The notes below the pieces were generated by a model. It worked only from the letters and a program-made list of their open reading frames with translations. It ran no database searches and was not told the origin of the DNA. From CAIKOD01 sp035505975 (GTDB lineage Archaea > Halobacteriota > Methanomicrobia > Methanomicrobiales > Methanospirillaceae), in the NCBI GenBank assembly GCA_035505975.1, contig DATJQJ010000004.1, forward strand, positions 1 to 7,311: a stretch of DNA of 7,311 nt. Reading direction: 5' to 3'. This document shows, one piece after another, positions 1 through 5,309 of this stretch (the first letter of the stretch is position 1; each line of letters starts with the position of its first letter). The position numbers and the translations under genes were made by a program.

Positions 1-55
1 GGTCTTCAGCCAGATAATCGAATATTTCGAGAGCAAATTCATTTACACTGAGCAC
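1..55 (-). CDS. 5' end of an unidentified gene (partial, runs off left edge)
   Basis: An open frame on the minus strand starts at a GTG (55-53) and runs off the left edge. It reads MLSVNEFALEIFDYLAED, with the GTG taken as Met. Upstream, GGGGGT (minus strand, 67-62) lies 6 bases before the GTG and would serve as a Shine-Dalgarno site. The gene follows cdc6 on the same strand after a 65-bp gap. Eighteen residues are too few to identify it. In several Euryarchaeota cdc6 neighbours the gene for the small subunit of DNA polymerase D (DP1), whose N-terminus is a small helical region, so DP1 is one possibility; that is inference from neighbourhood only. An ATG further upstream on the minus strand (76-74) is in another frame and soon meets a stop. 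Confidence 0.5.
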   Translation of the reverse strand, partial: MLSVNEFALEIFDYLAED

Positions 56-120
56 GTGGATACCCCCTGTACCATAAAAAATGGTTGCGGAATAGATAAG
101 ATTTGTTAAAATGATCTGGT

Positions 121-1254
121 TCAGGCCAGGTACTCGATGACTTTATCGGGATCGTAACGCAGACTAATCATGCGTGTCCGGCCTTTTTCACCGGTTCCGC
201 TCCGGTACTCGAGGTCGACGAGTCTCATGAGGTCGAACTTTTTTAAAATCTCATAGAACCGGGTATAACTTATCCCGGGCGATTCCTTGAGTATTTTGTA
301 AAATTCCCCTGCGATCAAATCCTTTCTCTCTTTCGAGAGGACTGCAAGTTTTTTCATGACCTCGCGTTCTTCGGACTTTAGTGATTTGAGCGAGAACGAG
401 AGGTGGAGGAACTGGGATACGGTATAGGCATTGCAGATATCTTCGCGTTCGATCGATCGTCTGGCACTGCGTTCCGCACTAAGGGTCGCACGCTTGAGGA
501 GGTCGATACCGACCCTCAGGTCCCCGCTCTTCATCGTCTGGGTGATAACGAGGTTGAGCATTTCAGGCACGAGCACCCCGGGGTAAAGTCCCTGGAGTAC
601 ACGCTCCCCGATAATCGTCCTGACTTCTTCTTCAGAATAAGGCGGGAAATATATGTCGGTCGGCCTGAACACTGACGACACACGTGCATCGACAGCCCTT
701 GACAGGTCTACGTCCAGGTCGCTGATGATAAGGATCACCCCGATGCGTGTCCCTTCATAAGACTCGTAGGACCGGAGCATCGGGTAAAGGACGTTGTTGA
801 TCTCGTTCTCGTACAGGAGATAGTTTGCATCGTCGAGGCAGACGATGAGGACCGTCTCGTCCTTTGTAATAATCCGTGCTATTGCATCGAATATCGTCTT
901 GAACGACGTGCCTGAAGGCGGCGGAAGGTGGCCGGTGAGCTTGCGGTATATCTGGGAAAAAATTGCATATTTCGTGTTATCGATCTGGCAGTTGATGTAG
1001 ACAGGAACGACTTTCTTTGTTGTCGTGCCGATCTCCTCGAACAGCTTTTTCACGCTGGTTGTCTTGCCGGTCCCGGGGAGACCGCGACAAACGGTATTCA
1101 GGGGACGACCGCCCCGGAGTGCCGGTCGTATCTGGAAGGCAAGTTCCTTCATCTGATCGTCGCGGTAATTGAACTGTTCGGGAACGTAATCGATCTCGAA
1201 GACCTCGGGGTCGCGGAACAGGGTCTCATCCCACATCAACAGGTCTTTTTTCAT
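121..1254 (-). CDS. cdc6: Orc1/Cdc6 family replication initiator (AAA+ ATPase)
   Basis: Archaeal Orc1/Cdc6 proteins bind origin repeats and load the MCM helicase. This 377-residue protein has the usual layout and near the usual length. The AAA+ core carries Walker A GLPGTGKTT at residues 58-66, Walker B VLIVCLDDAN at 135-144, a sensor-1 strand (about 173-179, ending IISD), an arginine-finger region DARVSS (189-194) and sensor-2 motif GDLR (244-247). A C-terminal winged-helix region (about 295-377) includes an RFYEILKKFDLMRLV helix-turn segment. Walker B reads D-D rather than the common D-E, and sensor 1 ends in S-D rather than S-N. As I recall, the Methanomicrobiales members share these changes, so they probably mark a subfamily, not decay. 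The ATG at 1254 is supported by GGGAGAGG (minus strand, 1270-1263) 8 bases upstream. The gene stands alone behind a 446-bp non-coding region with its own promoter candidates. Archaea often have several cdc6 paralogues, and which one this is cannot be told here. Confidence 0.95.
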   Translation of the reverse strand: MKKDLLMWDETLFRDPEVFEIDYVPEQFNYRDDQMKELAFQIRPALRGGRPLNTVCRGLPGTGKTTSVKKLFEEIGTTTKKVVPVYINCQIDNTKYAIFSQIYRKLTGHLPPPSGTSFKTIFDAIARIITKDETVLIVCLDDANYLLYENEINNVLYPMLRSYESYEGTRIGVILIISDLDVDLSRAVDARVSSVFRPTDIYFPPYSEEEVRTIIGERVLQGLYPGVLVPEMLNLVITQTMKSGDLRVGIDLLKRATLSAERSARRSIEREDICNAYTVSQFLHLSFSLKSLKSEEREVMKKLAVLSKERKDLIAGEFYKILKESPGISYTRFYEILKKFDLMRLVDLEYRSGTGEKGRTRMISLRYDPDKVIEYLA

Positions 1255-1276
1255 TGTACAAACCTCTCCCGCGAGG

Positions 1277-1284
1277 ATATATAA
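1277..1284 (-). promoter_or_regulatory. TATA-like box close to cdc6
   Basis: The minus strand reads TTATATAT here, centred about 26 bases before the cdc6 ATG. An archaeal transcript normally starts about 25 bases past the TATA centre, so this box would give a leaderless or nearly leaderless cdc6 mRNA. It is directly preceded on the minus strand by CAGGAG (1290-1285), the same hexamer that precedes the second TATA box upstream. Because cdc6 also has a Shine-Dalgarno site that would lie outside such a transcript, this may be the lesser promoter. Confidence 0.4.
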
Positions 1285-1301
1285 CTCCTGCTGGGATATG
1301 A

Positions 1302-1325
1302 GTCAGGAGATTATATACTCCTGAC
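1302..1325 (-). promoter_or_regulatory. Perfect inverted repeat enclosing a TATA box upstream of cdc6
   Basis: The arms GTCAGGAG (1302-1309) and CTCCTGAC (1318-1325) are perfect reverse complements around an 8-bp centre that reads TATATAAT on the minus strand, a good archaeal TATA box. A start about 25 bases downstream would give a leader of roughly 30 bases that includes the GGGAGAGG Shine-Dalgarno site of cdc6. A protein dimer binding the two arms would cover the TATA box, so the site looks like a repressor operator. The binding protein is unknown. Autoregulation by Orc1/Cdc6 itself is possible but not shown. Confidence 0.5.
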
Positions 1326-1378
1326 GGTTTGGAGTGGCGTTTTTAGATTCATGAGAAGTCTTATGACTCTGCATCCCT

Positions 1379-1459
1379 TGCCTAATCTTGACGCTCCAGG
1401 GGCTCTGCCCCGCCGCTGTGGCGCCCCGATTGGGATAAGGACTTGATCGGGCATGAATT
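1379..1459. repeat. Copy 1 of a two-copy structured intergenic repeat
   Basis: This GC-rich block aligns with 1565-1651 from TGC(C/T)TAATCT at the start to ATGAATT at the end, sharing CCAGGGGCT, GCG-CCCC and GGATA blocks with a few small gaps. I estimate roughly 65-70% identity by eye. It can fold with GGGG (1399-1402) pairing CCCC (1424-1427) and, directly inside, CGCC (1411-1414) pairing GGCG (1420-1423) around a 5-base loop. An alternative small hairpin is GGGGC-TCT-GCCCC (1399-1411). No open frame or protein similarity explains it. Confidence 0.6.
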
Positions 1460-1564
1460 ATTTTTTTACTGGAACATACCTATTGATCGCCATTAAGAAG
1501 AGGTTGCACCTTTCATATCATTGGATTGCTTGAAATGTATGAGGAATTCAACAGAAATCGAAAA

Positions 1565-1651
1565 TGCTTAATCTGATCATTCCAGGGGCTATACGCCTCG
1601 CCAGTTGTTGCGACCCCTGTCAGGATAGGAATCGATTTGAGAAGATGAATT
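1565..1651. repeat. Copy 2 of the structured intergenic repeat
   Basis: This is the same-orientation partner of 1379-1459, offset by 186 bases at its left end. CAGGGG (1583-1588) can pair with CCCCTG (1614-1619), a six-base perfect stem. Inside it, TCGC (1598-1601) pairs with GCGA (1610-1613) around an 8-base loop, leaving a bulge of about 9 bases on the 5' side only. The first copy can form the same shape with a different inner stem. It may be a decayed dispersed intergenic element or a structured RNA; the sequence does not decide. Confidence 0.6.
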
Positions 1652-1700
1652 TCCTACCTGGAGAACAACCTATGGGGGAGTCACCAGAAGATCCTCCTGA

Positions 1701-2858
1701 CTATGCCGAAAAGAGCATGGGCAGGAAATCCACGGCATCCATGATACCATAGCCTCCTGATTTGGCCTCGCGTTCCGAATAACTGCGGCATGAATCCTTC
1801 AGTTTTCCAAGGACTGCAAATGGGACCGGGTCACGGGAATGGGTCTTAATCCGGACCGGCGTCGGGTGATCGGGTAGTATTGCAACCACTCCTGTGAATT
1901 CTTTCAGGATTGTGCCGAGCATCCCGTCGACGTGTTCGATTGCCTTGACCTTCTCGTCGGTGCTGCCGAGGTGACCGGCTTCGTCGGGCGCTTCCACGTG
2001 CAGGTAGAGAAAATCAAGGTGCTTCAATGCCTCAATCGCATACCTGGCCTTTGCCTGGTAGTCGGTATCGAGATACCCGGTTGCGCCCGGGACACGGATG
2101 ATCTCCATACCGGCATATCCCGCGATCCCGTTGAGGAGGTCGACGGCTGAGATCATACCCCCCTTGAGACCGTATTTGTCCTGAAACAGGGGCAGGGAAG
2201 GTCTTTTCCCGCCGCTCCAGGGCCATATCTGGGTTGCAGGGGCTTTTCCAGCGGCAACACGGGCCTTATTCACGGGATGTCCGGCAAACATCTTCCGGCT
2301 CTCTTCGATACACCGCAACAGCACCCCTGAATCGCCTCCCTTCGGCAGGTAAGACCCGACCGGCTGACCGACGATGTCGTGAGGCGCAATGGTTTCACAC
2401 CCTTTCCCATTGTGTACGACCAGCAGGTTCCGGTAACTGACCCCCGCACGAATGAAGACCCCCGGTATGTTTTCCGAAGAGAGGGAACTGAGAAGCTCGT
2501 GGCTCTCTCTGGAAGATATATGCCCTGCCGAAAAGTCCTCCATAATTTCATTCCTGATGGTAACGATATTGCAACGGTAAGCGAAATCCCCGGGATCCAG
2601 GCGAACGCCCATGCTCATAGCTTCGAGCGGCCCCCGTCCCGTATAGTAATGCTGCGGATCGTACCCAAGGACCGAAAGGTTTGCGACATCGCTGCCCGGC
2701 TCGAAACAGTCGGGTATTGTCCTGAGCAGGCCGCAGGCACCTTCGCGGGCGATACGGTCCATGTTCGGCGTGTCTGCATATTCGAGCGGTGTCATTCCGC
2801 CAAGTTCGGGCAGCTGGTCGTCTGCCATCCCGTCACCGAGCACAACAAGGTATTTCAT
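1701..2858 (-). CDS. Alkaline-phosphatase-superfamily enzyme: cofactor-independent phosphoglycerate mutase or proposed homoserine kinase
   Basis: This 385-residue protein belongs to the archaeal-type metal-dependent phosphomutase group. Expected metal and catalytic residues are visible: D9 in GDGMAD, the probable catalytic serine S56 in GSDVANLS, GRGPLEA (74-80), D292 and H296 in APDEAGH, D330-H331 in LPDH, and H340. The usual annotation is 2,3-bisphosphoglycerate-independent phosphoglycerate mutase (3-phosphoglycerate to 2-phosphoglycerate). However, the LGDGMAD start, the SDVANLS and YYTGRGPLEA-SMG motifs and the IWPWSGGKRP segment (211-220) resemble the TIGR02535-type branch, described as a proposed homoserine kinase for threonine synthesis, more than the ApgM branch (TIGR00306). 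Function is therefore left open. The ATG at 2858 has GGGAG (minus strand, 2871-2867) 8 bases upstream and lies 18 bases after the epimerase stop, so the two genes are probably cotranscribed. No threonine-pathway gene is visible nearby. Confidence 0.85.
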   Translation of the reverse strand: MKYLVVLGDGMADDQLPELGGMTPLEYADTPNMDRIAREGACGLLRTIPDCFEPGSDVANLSVLGYDPQHYYTGRGPLEAMSMGVRLDPGDFAYRCNIVTIRNEIMEDFSAGHISSRESHELLSSLSSENIPGVFIRAGVSYRNLLVVHNGKGCETIAPHDIVGQPVGSYLPKGGDSGVLLRCIEESRKMFAGHPVNKARVAAGKAPATQIWPWSGGKRPSLPLFQDKYGLKGGMISAVDLLNGIAGYAGMEIIRVPGATGYLDTDYQAKARYAIEALKHLDFLYLHVEAPDEAGHLGSTDEKVKAIEHVDGMLGTILKEFTGVVAILPDHPTPVRIKTHSRDPVPFAVLGKLKDSCRSYSEREAKSGGYGIMDAVDFLPMLFSA

Positions 2859-2876
2859 ACCGGCATCTCCCTTTCC

Positions 2877-3812
2877 TTAGTGGCCGGCACCGAGCAGGTC
2901 GCGGACCGCCAGCCTCACGCTCTCGCGTGACCCGATCTGCGGCTTCCAGCGCTTTCCCTTGATCCGGTCGATGGAGAGCTGCATTTTGGGCACATCGCCG
3001 ACCCATCCCCGCTTGCCGCCGGTGAACCGGAACTTCACGTCCGGCAGGTGCATCTCCTCTGCCACGATTTCCGCAATGCTCTTCACATCGATCCAGTCCT
3101 CGGAGCCGATATTGAAGATATTTACGGTCCCCTTCGTGCGCAGGGCAAAGAGCATGGCGGCTACGCACTCGTGGACTTCGAGGTAGGACTTGACCTGCTT
3201 CCCGTCCCCGAGGATCTCAAGCTCGGTGGGGTTCTCTTTGAGTTTCCGGATAAAGTCCGTAATGACCCCGTGGCCGCTGCGTCCGCCCACGATATTGGCA
3301 AACCTGTAGATCCAGGCTTTCATGCCAAAGGAATAACAATACGAGGAGATCAGCGCCTCGCAGGCAAGCTTGCTTGCCCCGTACACCGAGACCGGCAGGA
3401 GAGGGGCGTAGTCTTCAGGCGTAGGGATGACCGTTGCCTCGCCATAGACCGTTGAGGTCGAGGTAAAAATGATCTCCGGGACCTCGTATTTGCGCATGGC
3501 CTCGAGCACGCGGTACGTGGCCATGATATTGTTCTGCATCGTCGGTTCGGGGTCGATTGCGCTCTGCCGGACATCCGGGTCGGCCGCAAGGTGGAAGACC
3601 CGGTCTGCTCCCTCGATGTGCTCCTGCCAGCCATCGCATAAAAGGTCTGCCCTGACAAACCGGGCCACGCCGGTATCAATATGGCGGGCAATGCATTCCC
3701 GGCGTCCTGCGCAGAGCGAATCGACGACCAGCACTTCGTTACCCTGTGCAACGAGCGTGTCAACCAGATGGGAGCCGATAAACCCGGCCCCGCCGGTCAC
3801 TACTGCAAACAT
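2877..3812 (-). CDS. NAD-dependent sugar-nucleotide epimerase/dehydratase
   Basis: This is a 311-residue extended short-chain dehydrogenase/reductase, the usual length for UDP-glucose 4-epimerase-like enzymes. Numbered from the ATG, it shows the N-terminal NAD-binding TGGAGFIGS (6-14), an acidic residue after the second strand (D31 in VVDSL) favouring NAD over NADP, HLAA (74-77), the catalytic serine region STSTVYG (118-124) and the YGASK catalytic pair Y144/K148. Such enzymes act in the cytoplasm on nucleotide sugars for glycan or S-layer glycosylation; the actual substrate cannot be read from the sequence. The frame could begin at a TTG one codon earlier (3815), but the ATG at 3812 is preferred and has AGGT (minus strand, 3820-3817) just upstream. 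It is divergent from marker 12 and is followed after 18 bases by the phosphomutase-family gene. No other sugar-metabolism gene is near. Confidence 0.9.
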   Translation of the reverse strand: MFAVVTGGAGFIGSHLVDTLVAQGNEVLVVDSLCAGRRECIARHIDTGVARFVRADLLCDGWQEHIEGADRVFHLAADPDVRQSAIDPEPTMQNNIMATYRVLEAMRKYEVPEIIFTSTSTVYGEATVIPTPEDYAPLLPVSVYGASKLACEALISSYCYSFGMKAWIYRFANIVGGRSGHGVITDFIRKLKENPTELEILGDGKQVKSYLEVHECVAAMLFALRTKGTVNIFNIGSEDWIDVKSIAEIVAEEMHLPDVKFRFTGGKRGWVGDVPKMQLSIDRIKGKRWKPQIGSRESVRLAVRDLLGAGH

Positions 3813-3851
3813 CAATACCTAATATATTCTCAATGCTATAGGATTACTGCT
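3813..3851. promoter_or_regulatory. 39-bp divergent promoter region (epimerase / marker 12)
   Basis: The whole gap between two divergent start codons is 39 bp. AATATATT (3821-3828) is centred about 26 bases before the marker 12 ATG, the right distance for a leaderless plus-strand transcript. On the minus strand CCTATAGC (3842-3835) is centred about 27 bases before the epimerase ATG and is a weaker TATA candidate. AGGAT (3840-3844), 7 bases before the marker 12 ATG, could be a weak Shine-Dalgarno site if the mRNA starts further upstream. Confidence 0.45.
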
Positions 3852-4724
3852 ATGTTCATCGGGATCGACCACGGGACGACCGCGATACGGTTCGCCGGAG
3901 GAGGCAGGGAATTCAAGGTGACCCGGCAGGAAGCCACCCGTTTCCTCTACACCGATCTCGAACGGCTCGGTCCTCTCTGCGATATCGAGGGGATTGCCTT
4001 GTGCTATTCGATGGGCGATAATTTTTCATCGATAACCTCTGTCGACCGTATCCGTAACCGCGGTGTGATCAGCCGTGAGGGCGCAGGCGAGCATATCGGA
4101 GGAGGGACCCGTGTGTTCGACGAAATCAGGAAAAGCGGTCTTCCGGCCGTTGCGATCCCCGGGCTCCACCGCACGTCGCCGACCGATATCCGCTTCAAGG
4201 CCTATTCCCACCAGGCAAGTCCGGAGAAGATAGGGATCGCATTCCAGGCGGCAACCGACCTCGGGCCCGAGGTCGTGGTATCAGATGTCAGTTCGAACAC
4301 CGTTACGATCCTCGTGAAAGAGGGAAGGATTTACGGAGCGTTCGATGCCTGTATCTTCGCCCCGGGACTTGAACACGGGGCCCTCGATGTCGACGCGATC
4401 CGCCGGATAGACAGGGGCGAATGCGGGGCCAACGAGGCGTTCTTAATGGCGGGTGTCAGGTATACGATGCCCCCCGAAGAACGGGAACCGACTGTTGCCA
4501 TGTTTGCCGCAATGGAATGTGCCGCCCTCCTGTTACTTTCCCCTGACGCCCGGGTGGCATTAGCCGGGGGACTTGCCCCCCGGATAGCCGGGGAAGTCAG
4601 AACGCTCCTTCAGAGAGACATTGCGGTCTACGACGAGTGGTGCGCATCCCGTGGACTTGAAAAGATCGCAAAAGAAGTATTTTCCGGGACTCGATCCATC
4701 CTTGGGATCGATGTAGATCTGTAG
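3852..4724 (+). CDS. Methanogenesis marker protein 12 (ASKHA-fold, unknown function)
   Basis: This 290-residue protein matches what I know of methanogenesis marker 12 (TIGR03281, formerly UPF0285), a family found in methanogens with no established reaction. It has the sugar kinase/Hsp70/actin nucleotide-binding signatures: phosphate-1 motif IGIDHGTT (3-10), phosphate-2-like VVVSDVSSNTV (141-151) and adenosine motif VALAGGLAP (235-243). The segment APGLEHGALDVDAIR (170-184) recalls the acetate/butyrate kinase group. ATP binding is thus likely; the phosphate acceptor or partner is unknown. The frame is open further upstream to 3681, but that part lies antisense inside the epimerase, and the ATG at 3852 directly precedes the conserved N-terminus. 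The gene ends 29 bases before porC in the same direction, so read-through into the pyruvate oxidoreductase operon is possible. Confidence 0.85.
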   Translation: MFIGIDHGTTAIRFAGGGREFKVTRQEATRFLYTDLERLGPLCDIEGIALCYSMGDNFSSITSVDRIRNRGVISREGAGEHIGGGTRVFDEIRKSGLPAVAIPGLHRTSPTDIRFKAYSHQASPEKIGIAFQAATDLGPEVVVSDVSSNTVTILVKEGRIYGAFDACIFAPGLEHGALDVDAIRRIDRGECGANEAFLMAGVRYTMPPEEREPTVAMFAAMECAALLLLSPDARVALAGGLAPRIAGEVRTLLQRDIAVYDEWCASRGLEKIAKEVFSGTRSILGIDVDL

Positions 4725-4725
4725 A

Positions 4726-4737
4726 TTTATATTTATT
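4726..4737 (+). promoter_or_regulatory. TATA-like box upstream of the por operon
   Basis: TTTATATTTATT lies in the 29-bp gap after marker 12. Its centre is about 25 bases before the GTG start candidate of porC at 4754, which fits a leaderless transcript of the por operon. No good Shine-Dalgarno site precedes that GTG, in line with this reading. Confidence 0.45.
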
Positions 4738-4753
4738 AATCATGTAAGATTAT

Positions 4754-5308
4754 GTGGGATTTTCATTGAGAGAGTTGCGTATTCATGGCAGGGGCGGACA
4801 GGGGTCGGTCACTGCTGCCGAACTGATTGCTGTGGCTGCATTCGAAGGAGGAGTCTATTCACAGGCATTTCCTGCTTTCGGGGTGGAACGGCGCGGTGCA
4901 CCGGTACAGGCGTTTGTGCGGTTCAACGACAGCCGGATACGGCTCCGGAGCCAGGTGTACGAACCAGATTACATCATCGTCCAGGACAGCACCCTGATCA
5001 AGGACGTGAACGTGTTCCAGGGCGTGAAGCAGGGGGGCATCGTAATCGTAAATTCAGGAAAACCGGTCGATGCCAGGGTCCCCGAGGGGGTCCGTATGAT
5101 CACGATCGACGCGACCTCTATCGCTCTCGAAGTGCTCGGGATGCCGATTACCAATACGACCCTGATGGGTGCATTCGCGGCTGCAACCGGGGAGATCGAA
5201 TTTTCTGCCCTTGAAAACGCACTGAAACACAGGTTTTCGGGTGAACTGGCGAATAAGAATATCATGGCCGCCCGGAAGGCGTACGATCTTGTCAAAGGAG
5301 GTTCATAA
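4754..5308 (+). CDS. porC: Pyruvate:ferredoxin oxidoreductase (pyruvate synthase), gamma subunit
   Basis: This is the gamma subunit of the four-part 2-oxoacid:ferredoxin oxidoreductase, 184 residues from the GTG; about 180 is usual for the archaeal subunit. Diagnostic blocks are HGRGGQGSVTAAELIA (11-26) and QAFPAFGVERRGAPVQAFVR (37-56), typical of the PorC/KorC domain that contacts the CoA site at the interface with the catalytic subunits. First gene of the porCDAB set. The start is uncertain: GTG at 4754 suits a leaderless mRNA from the TATA-like box, while TTG at 4766 would give an N-terminus MRELRIHGRGGQ that looks more like family members. An ATG two bases earlier (4752) is in a different frame and stops within a few codons. 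Specificity for pyruvate rather than 2-oxoisovalerate or 2-oxoglutarate is inferred from the subunit order and the associated beta subunit. Confidence 0.9.
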   Translation: MGFSLRELRIHGRGGQGSVTAAELIAVAAFEGGVYSQAFPAFGVERRGAPVQAFVRFNDSRIRLRSQVYEPDYIIVQDSTLIKDVNVFQGVKQGGIVIVNSGKPVDARVPEGVRMITIDATSIALEVLGMPITNTTLMGAFAAATGEIEFSALENALKHRFSGELANKNIMAARKAYDLVKGGS

Positions 5309-5309
5309 C

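Larger units (their letters stand above)
1255..1700. other. 446-bp non-coding region upstream of cdc6 (candidate promoter/origin region)
   Basis: No convincing gene lies here. The region contains, from left to right: the cdc6 Shine-Dalgarno site, two TATA-like boxes and a perfect inverted repeat (1277-1325); a GC-rich repeat copy with hairpins (1379-1459); an AT-rich stretch with a run of seven T (about 1458-1565); and a second diverged repeat copy (1565-1651). Near the end of the downstream gene is a stretch around 1651-1680 with a CCTGGAGAAC core followed by GGGGG, loosely like an archaeal origin recognition box. Archaeal origins frequently sit next to orc1/cdc6, which makes this an origin candidate, but repeated, clearly recognisable ORB elements were not found. 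Confidence 0.5.

Noticed and set aside
71..85. Small perfect inverted repeat ACCATaaaaaATGGT after cdc6
   Set aside because: A 5-bp AT-rich stem is too weak to call a terminator or operator and may be chance.
1399..1467. GC hairpin followed by a run of seven T, like an intrinsic terminator on the plus strand
   Set aside because: No plus-strand gene ends upstream of it, the T run is some 30 bases beyond the stem, and on the strand of the neighbouring genes it would be an A run.
1564..1752. 62-codon plus-strand open frame in the non-coding region
   Set aside because: It has no Shine-Dalgarno site, runs through repeat copy 2 and then antisense into the end of the phosphomutase-family gene, and its protein has no recognisable features.
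2379..2930. 183-codon plus-strand open frame opposite the phosphomutase-family gene
   Set aside because: It is entirely antisense to a well-supported enzyme gene and its translation shows no domain.
3681..3851. Upstream extension of the marker 12 frame
   Set aside because: It lies antisense inside the epimerase, and the conserved N-terminus IGIDHGTT begins right after the ATG at 3852.
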